Assembly (NCBI GenBank): GCA_947044365.1
Contig: OX345637.1
Coordinates: 10,435,576-10,499,575 of the forward strand
Direction: 5' to 3'
From: Petrosia ficiformis
Taxonomy: Eukaryota > Porifera > Demospongiae > Haplosclerida > Petrosiidae
DNA: 64,000 nucleotides
Made by a program: the position numbers and the translations under genes. Position 1 is the first letter of the stretch. Every line of letters starts with the position of its first letter. The notes under the pieces are model-generated. The model made no database searches, had not been told where the DNA came from, and saw nothing but the letters and a program-made list of their open reading frames with translations. Shown here piece by piece: positions 11,217 to 23,214 of this stretch.

Positions 11217-14200
11217 ATGGCAGTTAGCTTGAACATTATACCTAAAGAAGAAGAGGGAGATATATGTGGAATGTATGTGATAATGATTTAATTACAATTA
11301 TTATTATTATTTTTTTAATTTGCAGTTGTCATAAACAGTTTGCTAAATACACTTGTCCGAAATGTAATATCAGATATTGTTCTATTACTTGTTACAAAGC
11401 TAAGGTATGTTCAATGAATTGTATATATAAATAAACTGTAAAATCAGTGCAAGCAAACCTCATTCCCAGACTAGTGTATAGAAATGAGTCTGCAAAAAAT
11501 TAATATTTCATTTTAAAAAATTATGTCCCACCACACATCCTTTGATATGAATGTAGTTCAGTAATAAAATAATTATATATTTTTTTAAGAAACATGTTGA
11601 TTGTTCCGAGCGTTTCTATAAGGATTGTATCATGGAAGAGCTGAAGCAGCAGAAAGGTGTCAGGTAATTACATCATAGAATATTAGCGTGGTGATTCATT
11701 TATTAATTGAATATTAGTACAGAGGAACAAAGAAGAATGATGAATATATTGAAACAGTTTGAAGAAACTAATTCTAAACAACAGCAGCAGATGGTAGAGG
11801 AGGAGGAGGAGGAGGAGGAGGAAGAATGCGAGGAGGAGAACGAAGAGGAAGAGAGCATAGAGCAGGAAAATGAAGAGGGGGAGAATGAAGAAGAGAACGA
11901 AGAGGAGGAGGAAGAGGAACAAGACGAAGGAAGTTTAGAAAGCCGACTAAAAGGAATTGACCTGGGTATGTTTTGATTTATACATTTGTTGTACTAAGAC
12001 ACATTCCCATCTCTTGCAGATGCAGACCCAGATCCAGACCAGATATGGGAGAGATTGACTGAAGAGGAGAGAAGAGAGTTTCATACGATGTTACAATCTG
12101 GAGCTCTAGCTGAAATGGTTGAAGATAACACACCATGGTGGCAGGTAAGAATTGAGAAGAATGGAACAAGATATTGTTGGTAAAATTTCATCATTACATA
12201 AACCCAGAGAAAACTAGTCTCTTTCTCGTCTTTGTGTTGTTTACATATAACAATAATGACAACTTTTATTTGTAGTATACTCAGTATCTTGAATGTTTGT
12301 GCACTGATAGCTCTTGATTATAGAGGTGGATAATTTTTTGGCAAGTTCCATAGTTGATATCATAACTACAAAGAGCTTGAGAAGATAATATCTACCTCTA
12401 TATGTATTTTATACCTAGCTGTGGCTTACAACTAAAGCTCCTTGTTGATTTCCATCAACACATGATGAACTAGATCCTAGGGTTCAGAGATGAATCTCTG
12501 GTATTTCTGATAGCAGCAAGATGGTGATTACAAAATTGTGAATTGTAAATTATGGCTGCCCTCAAATTGTGTCCTTTCCCTTGATCAAATAGTAGCTGTG
12601 GTTACTTGAATTATAAAATGTATACCTTACTAAAGGTTTTTTTTTATCAAAACATCACTACACACACCTAACATGTATTTTATCTTAACTCATACAGAGG
12701 ATACCAAGGATTCAACCACTTGATAGTCAAAATGGACAAGACTTTATACCACCTTTACCCAGTCATATATCACCATTATCATCATTGATAAAGGTATATT
12801 TATCGTGTATAGTAAATTAGTAATTTGTATGTATAATACAGTAACTGTAGAAAATAATTATGTTTGATCAACTACAAAATTATGTATTTTCTTGAGTCAA
12901 ATTGGACTTGTATACATTTTGTTTTACTAAATTTTAAGGTCATTATACTGGTGTGCAAATTTGAAGCACCTCGTGAATAAAAATATGATTGTGTTGGTAT
13001 ATACATCACTAAAATTTTACTTCAAAATGATTTTATTTATAGTGACATATAGTACTATGTGTGTAAAAAGGGTGACATTTGGATCTCAATACGTATGATC
13101 CAACACTTACCTTTAAATGATTGCTTTTGTATAGAAAACTTCTGGGGTCCCATAAGCCACCAGAAGCATCCTCAGAGGTCTGGATTTTAAAAATTTCCTA
13201 GGAGCACACACCCAGACCTCCCAAGGAGCAGTGTGTTTCCCTCCTTCCTAACAAAAAATTCGTGCACAGTAACATATTGTTACAGTATATTATCTCTTAT
13301 AGAATGGTCGTGTGTCTTCCTGTCTACCTTATAATATACTAAATGTATTATATGGATATGTGTTTACTGTTAGACTATTCAACTGTGAACATAACAAAGA
13401 TTCATTAAAATCTGTTCAGGTACAATGAAAATTAACGGATGGATAGATAGATGGATGGTTGAATAGAAACATCTAATTGATAAATGAATGGATTTATGTG
13501 TATATAAAATGTGGAGATATAGATGGATGATGAAATGATGAATGATATATGATTGACAACTGATGGATGAACAACTAATGATATCTTCATATATCAGTAC
13601 TATAGTAACAACATGCTTATACAGTAAAATAATAGTGGATATCTTTTAAGGAATTTAGATAATTTATGATATATAGTGTATGAAAACAATTTTATTGATC
13701 ACTGTGTGAACTGTTATTACTGTTAATTAATAAACCATTGGAGTTTGGGCTGAGGAGCATTATTAAATACCAAGTTCAAATATCTGTTGTTACTACTTGA
13801 CAATGTGCCGAATCCTAATCAGTTCCTCTGCCCAAACTCCAGTTGCTTTGTGGGTCTCTCTGGAATGCAGGGGATCCCTGAAGTTGACTTCTGGATAACA
13901 AATTACTATAAAATGTTCATGTTAATGTTGTATTCCTGTAGGTTCTTCTCAAGATATCATCAGTATTATCACAAGATCTATCATTTAATACAGTACAAGA
14001 TGCTTTACAACATGCCATTGCAATTGTAAACACTGATCCAGACCTGACATCCTCACAACATTATTCTCTATCTATCATTAACGATGTTATTTCATTGGTT
14101 GAAAGAAGGAGTGTAGTTAGTGGGTGTGTCTTAGGTGTACATGGATTAGCTGATGTATGTAATATGATAGTAGAGGCAAAGAAACTATCAAAGAAAGGAA

Positions 14201-14781
14201 CAGATGGTTAGTATTGTATGTTCACATTTGTACCCATAAATGTAAATATTTTCGTTAGACGTTTGCAAGCAAAGAGTACAATAAATAAAACTTTAACCAC
14301 TTTTACAAATGTTCATTTACATTTTTAAAATGCATACAAAGATATGTATATCTGACTATTATATTTTGATTCAGAAAGTATGTCAAAGAAGAGACTGTTT
14401 TCTGTACATATGAAAGTTCAGTTTCTCTTATCATGGTGTCTAGAGAGAGGTGTTAGTGAACTAAGTCCACTAGCTAGAAGTATACATCTTGAACATGGTA
14501 AGTACATGTATAATTATACATGTACATTTCACCATTATTGAAGAGTCTAATCTCATTGTCATATTATATCTTTGCACTAGTGTCTCACAATGACATGTAT
14601 GTTACATACATGTTACAGTTACACTATCATGTAATTATGAAATAGTTTATGTAATATTTTTACAGAGTCACTTACAAGGACTTTAAAAGATCAGTGTGAC
14701 TCAATAAAGAAGACACATAATATACTCACACATAATATCATGAGAACAAGTGATAAACAGTTGATTCAAGAATTAAATTAA
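11217..14781 (+). CDS. ZNHIT2: Zinc finger HIT domain-containing protein 2
   Basis: Ten exons: 11217-11272, 11326-11404, 11590-11663, 11718-11965, 12020-12144, 12698-12793, 13303-13419, 13942-14206, 14375-14497 and 14666-14781. All phases agree and give 432 residues (human about 403). The HIT zinc finger is formed across the first junctions: CGICHKQFAKYTCPKCN, then YCSITC and HVDCSERFY. A Glu-rich acidic stretch in exon 4 precedes IWERLTEEERREFHTML and PWWQ, then RIPRIQPL and LPYNILNVLYGYVFTVRLF, all in ZNHIT2 order. ZNHIT2 links the R2TP/RUVBL chaperone machinery to U5 snRNP assembly. The next start codon downstream (receptor R1) is 194 bp away. A decayed copy of exon 4 is found at about 53140-53212. 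Confidence 0.95.
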
Positions 14782-14974
14782 AATAGTAATTATTATACTA
14801 TGTATTATGTACCAGTATGCGAGTGTTTATATAACTACAAAAATAAATCATTACATGTGACTGAAACAAATAATGAATGTCATAGTAATGTAGTAATGTA
14901 TAGTTAAACGTAATAACTAAAGGGAGGAGTATAAGTTAGATTATTCAAGAAATCTGAAATATAACCGGTCTGTG

Positions 14975-17665
14975 ATGAGTATCTGTATTCTACTATTACT
15001 AATACCTATAACACAAGGTAAGTATACATTTGAAATATAACTTAGTCTTCATTACATCTTATATTGTATATATATATATATACAGGTGTTCAGTTCTCAT
15101 TTATTCCATCTCAAGCTATTACTATACAACAGACAGCAGTGTACAAGTGTTCAGTAGATAATAATGGAGTAACTCTTCAATGGATTGTGAATGGATTACC
15201 CTCAACTCATTCTTCTAACACTGATCTTGGAATAATCACATATCATCGGGCCGGGTGTTGGTACACAGAATTCAAGTCTCACTATACCAGGAAATCCTGA
15301 ACTGAATAATACTATAGTGACATGTATTGCAGCCGGACTGGTTGATGGCATGCAATATATCAATTCAAGTGTAGCTACATTGTTTATACAAGGTATAATT
15401 ATATGCATAATGCTATTGTACGATATAACCTGCAAAATAATTATGGTAGCAATATTTGCATAATTGAGTTTATAACTGTGGTATTGTTCATTATTCACTA
15501 TAGGTAAACCTGATCCTATAGATTTGACTTGTGTTATCAGTTTACTATATACTATTCAGTGTAAATAGAAAACTCCATATACTCTACCTGAATTCACAAT
15601 ATCAAAATATAATATTAATATCACTAATGAAGAAGAACTTGTTAAACAAGTATCACTAACTGGAACACTTGATACTCAATACACATATAATGTTAGTGAG
15701 TTTGGTACCTATACTATCAGTATAACAGCTGTTATAAGTGAAGATCTGGAGGGAGAAAGAAATGAAAAGATTATAAACATTGAAACAGGTAAATTATATT
15801 GTTTTAATTTATGAGTCCTGATTACTAATTTTATTACTATTCTTGTGTTTATAGTACGTATAACAGACTATGATATTGAAATTAGACTTGAAAATGGTAA
15901 TTGGATTATAAACACAATTATAAGAGTGAGTCACTGATACTAATAGCTCTGATACTCTATTAATATACTATTATAGGATACTATTCTCATGAATCCACAA
16001 CCTAGTGGAATATATGTATGTATTACTGAAGTGACTGATGAATCAGGATCTTGTATGTATAACAAAACAGGTATTATAACACAATATTCACCAGTAATAA
16101 CAGGAGAGATTAATGTTGGGTTTCTGGATGATAATAAGAAGTGGAGTGTCATTGTAGTTTTAATATATGATTCTGGATTGGAAGTTGTTTCTATGAAGCC
16201 AACAAATATAATTGAGTATATAATAATATAATTATTAATATATTATTAAATTATTTGATGACTATATACACAGTTACATTTGATGTACAAAGAGGAGATG
16301 TAGTTGTACAAGACTCCACAGCAGGACGAGTTTGTTTCACATGTATATTTGTTGAAGGAAGTCAGTCATTAGGATGTTCCATTGAATACCTGTGTACAAG
16401 AACTGAATACAATGGTCAATTCAATATCAATAGGTCTTTGAGTAGCCAGAATGTTACAAAGTGTATAGATGGAATTTATACTAGTGATTATAACATATCA
16501 TTTTATGATATTGAACACGATGGTGTTATCAGCAACAAGCCAGCTTATCAGTTAATACAACATAGTAGTCTCCTTCAATCATGACTATGTCTTCATCCGT
16601 AAAATTATCGTCATCATCATCACAAAGAGAAGCAACAACTATAATGCCAACATCTTCTGTATATCCACCTAACGGTAGACAACCATGCACTCATGTACAT
16701 TAATCATTACTAATTCAGACAGTGACATATTATTGATAGATTATCATAATTATTATTACAGAAAGTCAAGCTGAGTCATCCATCACAAGATTTGATTGTA
16801 GGTATCACAGTAGGTGAGTCTAATGAGAGATAATAAATGTGTCTATTATGATTATAATGTTGAATTTAGGTCTGATATCATTTATTATTATTCTGATTGG
16901 TGGTATTATACTAGTTTTAATAGTAAGAAAAATAGAAGTTCTTTCCAAGTGTATAAAAAATCAGGTGAGGATTTAGAGAATGAATGTGCCAGTGTGCGTG
17001 CACTGATTGTTAAAATAACATGTATTGGTTAGTGCAGTTGCAAGGATTTAACCATTAGTTGGTTGTTCAGAATACATACATCTAACATCATAGCTACTTT
17101 GTACTAATTATATTATAATACGTAAAATATATATGTAGCCAATTATAATCAAATACCATGCCTAATATCTCTTATTAGATGCACAACAAAGGTCTGGCAA
17201 CCTAAAATGACTCAATTAAAATAAATATTCTACTTTGTACATCTATTAGACAGCATAAGGATATTGATATAGTCATCACAACCTACACGACCATTTAAAT
17301 TACAATTTCCACTATTCCTTGCAACTGTACTAACCAATTTAACTTTTGCAGTGTGTACTGAGTGTAAGTAAAAATGCTATCATATGCGATATATTATAAG
17401 TTTATGCTGTATAATGTACATGTGTAAGGAATAATGAAGTGTCTTCTTGTTTTATGTTGAAAGTGTTTACTACTCTCTTTTGTAGGATGACATACATTCT
17501 GATGTGAATGTTGATATTAATCCTTGTTATGATTCAGTTCAGACAAGCAATCGAAAAACTCGTATGACAATGAATCCAAGTTATGAAACAGTACAGAACA
17601 GTACATCAGATCAGTTACATATACAAACTAGACAAAAGTCTCATTATGAAAATGTGAATCCATAA
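14975..17665 (+). pseudogene. Ig/FN3 receptor R1, disrupted
   Basis: Exon 14975-15017 encodes a signal peptide start. Exon 15086-15392 holds an Ig-like domain (VYKCSVDNNGVTLQWIVNG to IVTCIA), 15504-15788 an FN3-like domain, and 15855-15925, 15977 onward and about 16273 onward further Cys-containing ectodomain. A Ser/Thr-rich stalk (about 16580-16674), a TM exon from 16870 (GLISFIIILIGGIILVLIV) and a tail exon 17486-17665 follow. The tail has NPCY, NPSY and YENV motifs, which suggest PTB and SH2 binding. Lesions are a 10-bp insertion near 15246 that breaks the Ig frame (exon length fits only without it), TAG at 15566-15568 where R3 has Trp, and loss of the GT donor near 16213. Domain names rest on pattern, not on a search. 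Probably a recent pseudogene, unless these are assembly errors. Confidence 0.7.
17025..17341. mobile_element. MITE in receptor R1 intron
   Basis: The left end ATTGGTTAGTGCAGTTGCAA is matched inverted by the right end (reverse complement ATTGGTTAGTACAGTTGCAA). The body of about 315 bp is AT-rich and non-coding. Further copies lie at 35925-36241 (by duplication) and about 57352-57630. Confidence 0.7.
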
Positions 17666-17890
17666 TCATCACACTTAGCACATCACTGCTTGAATAAATA
17701 TAATTGTGATACATGATTGTCAATTATAGTTGGTTTTTAGTGCTATAGTGATGTCTGTGTTTTTTGTTAGATATAATATAGTATTATAATTATTTTTTAA
17801 TAAGACATTATTATATATGGCGTATTGTTTGTCTCAAATTTAGGCAGAAATTATTATACACTTTGCTGGCTTGATATATGTATTACTATA

Positions 17891-18670
17891 TTAGAACATT
17901 GTGGATTTGAAGTTCAGGGAGGAAAAGTGGTTAAGGGATGCTGGTGTGTCATTTATTATCTGACTTGAAGTTGAACGTTTAATGAACATTGCAATAGTAG
18001 GCATACAGTTAAGAGATGTCAACTGTGATACAGTGAGATTTTGACAAGTACTCGTACCCTCTGAGTCGTGGAATGATGGTCTCCTACGTTTACGACAACT
18101 GTACCCTTCCAACAACAAGTGAACTAGTTCCAATCGAAATGCTAGCAGATCCTTTATGTCTTTTTGTGGAAGCCCTACTTTCTTACAATTATGCTGGTAT
18201 AGTATGTACGCATTGTTGATTGCAAACTCAAAAAGGTGAAAAAAGATTTGCATCCATGGTCGTTTACACTTATGATCAAAAGCATAGTACTTGTGCAACT
18301 GATCAGTTTTATCAACTGCCCCCATAAACTTGTTGTATGCAGGCAGTAATGGGGGAACTGATTGAGCTACAAGTACTCCTGATTTTTGCCCTACTTTTCC
18401 CCTGTAAACCTTACCCTTCATGGATTGTGGGAAAACATTCGTAACAAAGCTGACAACCTTGCGATCATGGAAAACAAAATAGTTATTCCCACCTGATGAG
18501 CAAGAGTTATACGAACCCTTTGGAGGAGCACTGTTGTCTTTGGGGTCAGTGTCGTCTGTAGGACCTTCCATAACCGTAAATTCTGGGTACATTCCAGAGT
18601 ACAGCGATTGGAGAAGGCCGTGAGCTTTAACCTCACGTTTACGATCAGAAGAAGACGAACATGTAGACAT
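17891..18670 (-). CDS. piggyBac-type transposase, C-terminal part
   Basis: An open frame of 259 residues. LPAYNKFMGAVDKTDQL, then YYAFDHKCKRPWMQIFFHLF and EFAINNAYILYQ, match the end of the piggyBac DDE core, where VD is the last catalytic Asp. The usual first two-thirds with the other Asp residues is absent. Instead a Ser-rich start MSTCSSSSDRK leads to YFVFHDRKVVSFVTNVF, so the protein cannot be an active transposase alone. The Cys-rich zinc finger typical of the C terminus is not evident. It lies just downstream of R1 in opposite orientation and was duplicated with it (36790-37568). It may be an internally deleted element or a first exon of something longer. Confidence 0.7.
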   Translation of the reverse strand: MSTCSSSSDRKREVKAHGLLQSLYSGMYPEFTVMEGPTDDTDPKDNSAPPKGSYNSCSSGGNNYFVFHDRKVVSFVTNVFPQSMKGKVYRGKVGQKSGVLVAQSVPPLLPAYNKFMGAVDKTDQLHKYYAFDHKCKRPWMQIFFHLFEFAINNAYILYQHNCKKVGLPQKDIKDLLAFRLELVHLLLEGYSCRKRRRPSFHDSEGTSTCQNLTVSQLTSLNCMPTIAMFIKRSTSSQIINDTPASLNHFSSLNFKSTMF

Positions 18671-18774
18671 GAAAAATTACATAATCATTTAATGCACTTG
18701 TAGTGTATGAATAAAAATAATTAATTATGAGCACAATTATATGCAAAATACTACAAATAATTTAATTAATACGT

Positions 18775-19135
18775 CATGAATATTCATGAGATTACGGTCA
18801 CAATGATCAATATTCAAACTTTGTGGTTAGTGGGTGGGGTATACTCCACCCTCTACCTATGAATATAGTTAAATCTCAGTGCAATTACATGTAAAATTGG
18901 GCCCAAATTGAAGTAATATGCTCATGAATATTCATGATTGTGTGGTTAGTGGGTGGGGTATACTCCACCCTCTACCTATGAAGATAGTTAAATCTCAGTG
19001 CAATTACATGTAAAATTGGGCCCAAATTTAAGTAATATGCTCAGGAATATTCGTGAGTTTGACGTCACAATGATCACTATTCATACATTTGTGGTTAGTG
19101 GGTGAGGTATATTCCACCCTCTATCTATGAATATC
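18775..19135. repeat. Tandem block with GTGGTTAGTGGGTGGGGTAT
   Basis: Three units of about 120-150 bp, each with TGTGGTTAGTGGGTGGGGTA, TCCACCCTCTACCTATGAA and the palindrome CTCATGAATATTCATGA. It lies upstream of the piggyBac-like frame and is copied at 37670-38040. Confidence 0.85.
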
Positions 19136-19598
19136 ATTGAAAGTGTTTCAAGACGACAGTTAATTTGCTCATAGTTTCGTACATTTATATTAACAGTTAA
19201 ACTTAGCAGTATCATTAATTAAGAAAGTTAACATATTAATTTGACTACATCAAGTATAAAGTAGCATCTTAATTAAACTAAAGCTCGTGACAATTATTAT
19301 TACAGGCTGTATTACAATTATTATATATATATATATGTATGTATATATACATAATAGTAATAACCTGTCGTCTTGTATTATCAGAGATTATGTAATTATT
19401 GTTATTCACTCAGCAAATGTATCGCTGTGTTCGAGATCTGTACTCATATTATCTAAAACAATAAAAATGATATATATACTTGTACAACAGGATTATCACT
19501 TACAGTTTCTTAACCCGGGGGCTTTTGAAAAAAGAATGAATTAATTTTAATAATAATTCCAACCACCTTGACCGTCGTTTTAATTTGGAAGCGAAGAG

Positions 19599-19891
19599 AT
19601 GGTGAAGAGTCGTTTTTTTCGCCTTGCCTGCGCATTCTGTTGTGTAGGATTGTTGTTGATTGCAGTAATATTACTTCAAACTAATAGGCTGGGAGGGATG
19701 GAGATGAATCTATCTCTAGATCGTGTTCAACTTGATCATCCTGCTCCTGTATTTCCTGCTCATCCTGCTCCTGTATTTCTTGCTCATCCTGCTCCTGTAT
19801 TTCTTGCTCATCCTGCTCCTCAAGAAAACCTCTGGATTGAGTTATATAATAAGAATACTTTGGTAAGTTTTAATTAAAAGTATAATTATCA

Positions 19892-19926
<35 letters not shown>

Positions 19927-22900
19927 TATATATATAGCTAAAATACGTTTTTAAATAGTGGCCATACATGGTAGGTGTATACAGATATTAACCACTATAA
20001 AGATTGAAAACTAGCCAAAATAATTTAATGCTAGCTTTTTGGCTAGTATGAATATGCTGCTATTTTAGGCATTGTATATATAAATTATAATGATTTGTTT
20101 AATTTTTGTCAATTACGCAATCTACCATTAGATTTTTGAAATGTATACCACTAGTCAGGTGACACAATGCATTTTTCTCAAACAGCTCAATTTAAAGGTT
20201 TTCTGAAGCGGAACTAGGGACGCAACAGCCCAATTAGACGTGTTATCAACTGATTTCTTTTGTTGAGTGGGTGTATGTGGTTTCTAGCTTCTTTACAAAT
20301 TAGTTGCTTAAAATTTATTTCACGATGTCATAATGGTTATAACTAGTAAAAAGTATGGAGTTAGTATTACCATATAGACAACAGTAGATGATGTTGCTTA
20401 TAGAGACTAGGTTATAGTATCAGTTATATACCTTAAAAGAATAGCAAAGCATGTGCAGCTTTGTTAGCATATAGAGGTGCTTATTTATGTCCACATCAAC
20501 ACTCGATTCTTCAAAATGCTCAACTAACCTCTTCCAAACATGTAAATTTGTTTTAGGCAATATCTTTTCCATATAACCAAAGCATGAAATAGAGTGCCAT
20601 GGGTGTATCACAAGTTCATACTTCTCAGCTCTACCCACACTGTAACAAGTGTATATAGAGAAAAAAACGTATCCCTATGATTGCTTTATGGTGTCCAGCA
20701 TTCAGTAATCAGTAATCATGGCTAACTTTATCATGCTTGAAACACAACAGCCTATTATAGTTAATATTTTGATTATCCACTCTCTTTACCTTTTAAAGAA
20801 CCTTGTAGAACTTTAGGAATATATTTCAGGTAGAATAGTTAGCTATTAGTTCCAGTTTCTACGTAAGCTTACTAAGCTACACAGCTTTCTTTCTGCTGGT
20901 CTGTAGAGCTTGAGCGCTCGTTCTTTTACGCGCCACGCCCATTAATTGACCGAGCCCCCCGGGAATGATGTAAGTTCCTTAACTACGTATACAACGCATA
21001 CTCGCGCAAGTGACACAAACATATGGTTCGAACCCGTGGGAAAGCAATCATAGGATGGCCCTATGGGCCGGCCATAAAAAGCCATAAAAAGAGTTTGGCT
21101 ATTTCAACTAATCAGTCAGCTACCTCAATTGCATGCCAATATGCCTTTTCACACCATACTGCAGTATTAAGCTGTTCACGTGGAAAGTAAGCCAGTTTGT
21201 TTTTAGTGTTGAAATGTTGTGTTGACAATGACTAAGTAAATTAATATAATATTATAGTAAAAGATAACTGATATGTCCCTGCCCGCGCATTTTCAAAAGC
21301 CTGGGGACACAACAGCCCAATTAGACATGTTATCAACTGATTTCTTTTGTTGAGTGTGTGTATGTGGTTTCTAGCTTCTTTACAAATTAGTTGCTTAAAA
21401 TTTATTTTGGTTTTTCAACATATAAATAAAGCCACAGTGATACAACTGTCCCAGTAACTACTAGCAATTTAGCGTTTAACTGATTTATGGCACTGGCAGA
21501 TCCTTTGATACACCCACTCAATATTACACAAAATTATACATGTAATAAACAGAAAAATAGACATAATGTAGTCTATTGTACTAGTGATCTGTTGTCTGTA
21601 GTTTCTGTAGTTTATTATTGTATTATTTAGAGACAGATGTCTTGACTCCATTATCCTACTATATATAAGTCCAAATGTTAGATCATTCATCGCACCGTTA
21701 TATACTTATTACTAATAAATTTGTAATAGAAGTTATTACAATACACATACTTGAAGTTTGTGCCCAGTGACATGATTTATCTCGATGACAAGCTTGCGAT
21801 GTTTATATCACATCCAAGGACAACAACTACAGGTTCTATAATTATTATCCTGGTATATAGGATAGCTTACTATTACAAAATTAATGATTACATCACGTCT
21901 ATTCAGGACCGAACCAGAGTGAAATCTTATTACAATTATTGTATCTAAATATGCATATTAGAAAGGAAGCTAAATCCAATTAGACTGTAAGGAGTTTACT
22001 GTACTTTAACACAATATAGTATGACCGGAAGTGTCCCTTTTTGGTCACATATAGTAACACACCTATTTATGGTCACTTATTACACTGGTAACAAAATTTA
22101 ATTACTTTGTTATATTTTGTAGATAAGGCGTACAGCCTACTTTGATAACAGATCATTTACTGGAACATCAGTAGTGATAATAGTTGAACAAAATAAAACT
22201 GCACCAAATATTCAGCCTAAATTCTTTGGTAAAGTAGTCATGTCTAATGGGATGACATATTGTCACGAAGTTGAATACTGGAAAAAGATTGCACCAAGAT
22301 TTAATCCACACCCGAAACCATATCGACATGGCCCTGATACTTATTACTGTAACTTATTGAGAATTAAACTTACGAAATTCAGTGAACCACCATTATATAT
22401 TGCTTTGTCACAAAATGAGTTTTGTGATGATTTGCTACCTCCAATGCCTGTATTTTATGATAATCGAAGAAAAAGAGAAAAGTTTGCTGTTTGTATTCAA
22501 AAAGGTATTTTTGGTATTCCAGCTGAGACTTTGATCAGTTTTGTAGAACTCAATAAAGCTCTAGGTGCCTCATTTATAACAATATGGATTCAGACTATAG
22601 AGGAAAGTGTATACAATGCCATGATACCATACGTTGAAAGTGGACTTGTGGAAATGCTAGACTGGAAGGTTACTACACCAATACGAAATTATGGGACTCA
22701 TGCTGCATGTAACGAGTGTGTTTATCGTAATATTCACAGAGCAGAGTATGTAGCACTCCATGATATTGATGAAGTGTTTATACCTTATAAACACGATGAT
22801 TGGTTTGGAATGCTAGATGACCTTGGAAAGATTACGAAGATTACAGATTATGCTGGTTTCAGATTTGAAAGTCTACCTTGGCGCGATAAAGGCAATCACT

Positions 22901-23214
22901 CAAAAATTAAATTAAAATGCAACAGCACATTTCTACCATATTATTTCAAGAATACTTATAGATTTAAAGGCTTTGATAAACACCGTCCCAAAATGATGCT
23001 TTCAATGGATAGAGCAATTGCTGGACATAATCATATTATTCCATATTATAAAAAGGGAGTCAAAGAATGTTTTCATGTACCGCACAAGATAGGAATGTCT
23101 TATCACTACAGAGTCACTCCTATGGATGGTGAATATGTACATAGTAATACTATGGAGAGGTTTGCAAATAAAATCATGCCAAGTTTAGAAAAGCACCCAG
23201 TGTGCAACCAATGA
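19599..23214 (+). CDS. GT92-family glycosyltransferase (copy 1)
   Basis: Exons 19599-19862, 21757-21852 and 22123-23214 all join in phase 0 and give 483 residues. Residues 7-27 form a signal anchor (RLACAFCCVGLLLIAVILL), so this is a type II Golgi-like protein. A short stem with HPAPVF repeats leads to the GT92 (DUF23) domain: AYFDNR, EKFAVCIQKGIFG, LISFVELNKALGAS, GLVEMLDW, ACNECVYRN and the acidic motif HDIDEVFIP that fits a metal-binding DxD, then HNHI and SYHYR near the end. GT92 includes nematode GALT-1, which adds beta-1,4-galactose to core fucose; the substrate here is unknown. The stem has three extra 24-bp units relative to copy 2. The first intron holds about 1.4 kb absent from copy 2. 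Confidence 0.88.
19863..21756 (+). other. Expanded intron 1 of GT92 copy 1
   Basis: 1894 bp against 456 bp in copy 2. It contains an AT dinucleotide tract (19900-19935), two direct repeats of about 100 bp that both contain CAACAGCCCAATTAGAC (about 20217-20320 and 21302-21405), and a segment at 20885-21090 that recurs inverted at about 24836-25075. A 72-residue minus-strand frame at 20420-20638 resembles nothing I know. The direct repeats suggest that copy 2 lost the middle by recombination or that copy 1 gained an element. Confidence 0.6.

Noticed and set aside
11683..11922. Phe/Leu-rich minus-strand frame
   Set aside because: Mirror of the Glu-rich ZNHIT2 exon 4, which joins in phase with its neighbours.
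16814..17032. 72-residue frame over the receptor TM exon
   Set aside because: Wrong frame; the frame with GLISFIIILIGGIILVLIV gives a clear TM helix and ends at a donor.
17486..17665. Classical ITAM in the receptor tail
   Set aside because: Tyrosine spacings are longer than the 6-12 residues of an ITAM and the +3 residues are Val.
20420..20638. Minus-strand frame with WHSISCFGYMEK
   Set aside because: No start context, no partner exons and absent from the duplicate intron; could be a mobile-element scrap but not supportable as a gene.
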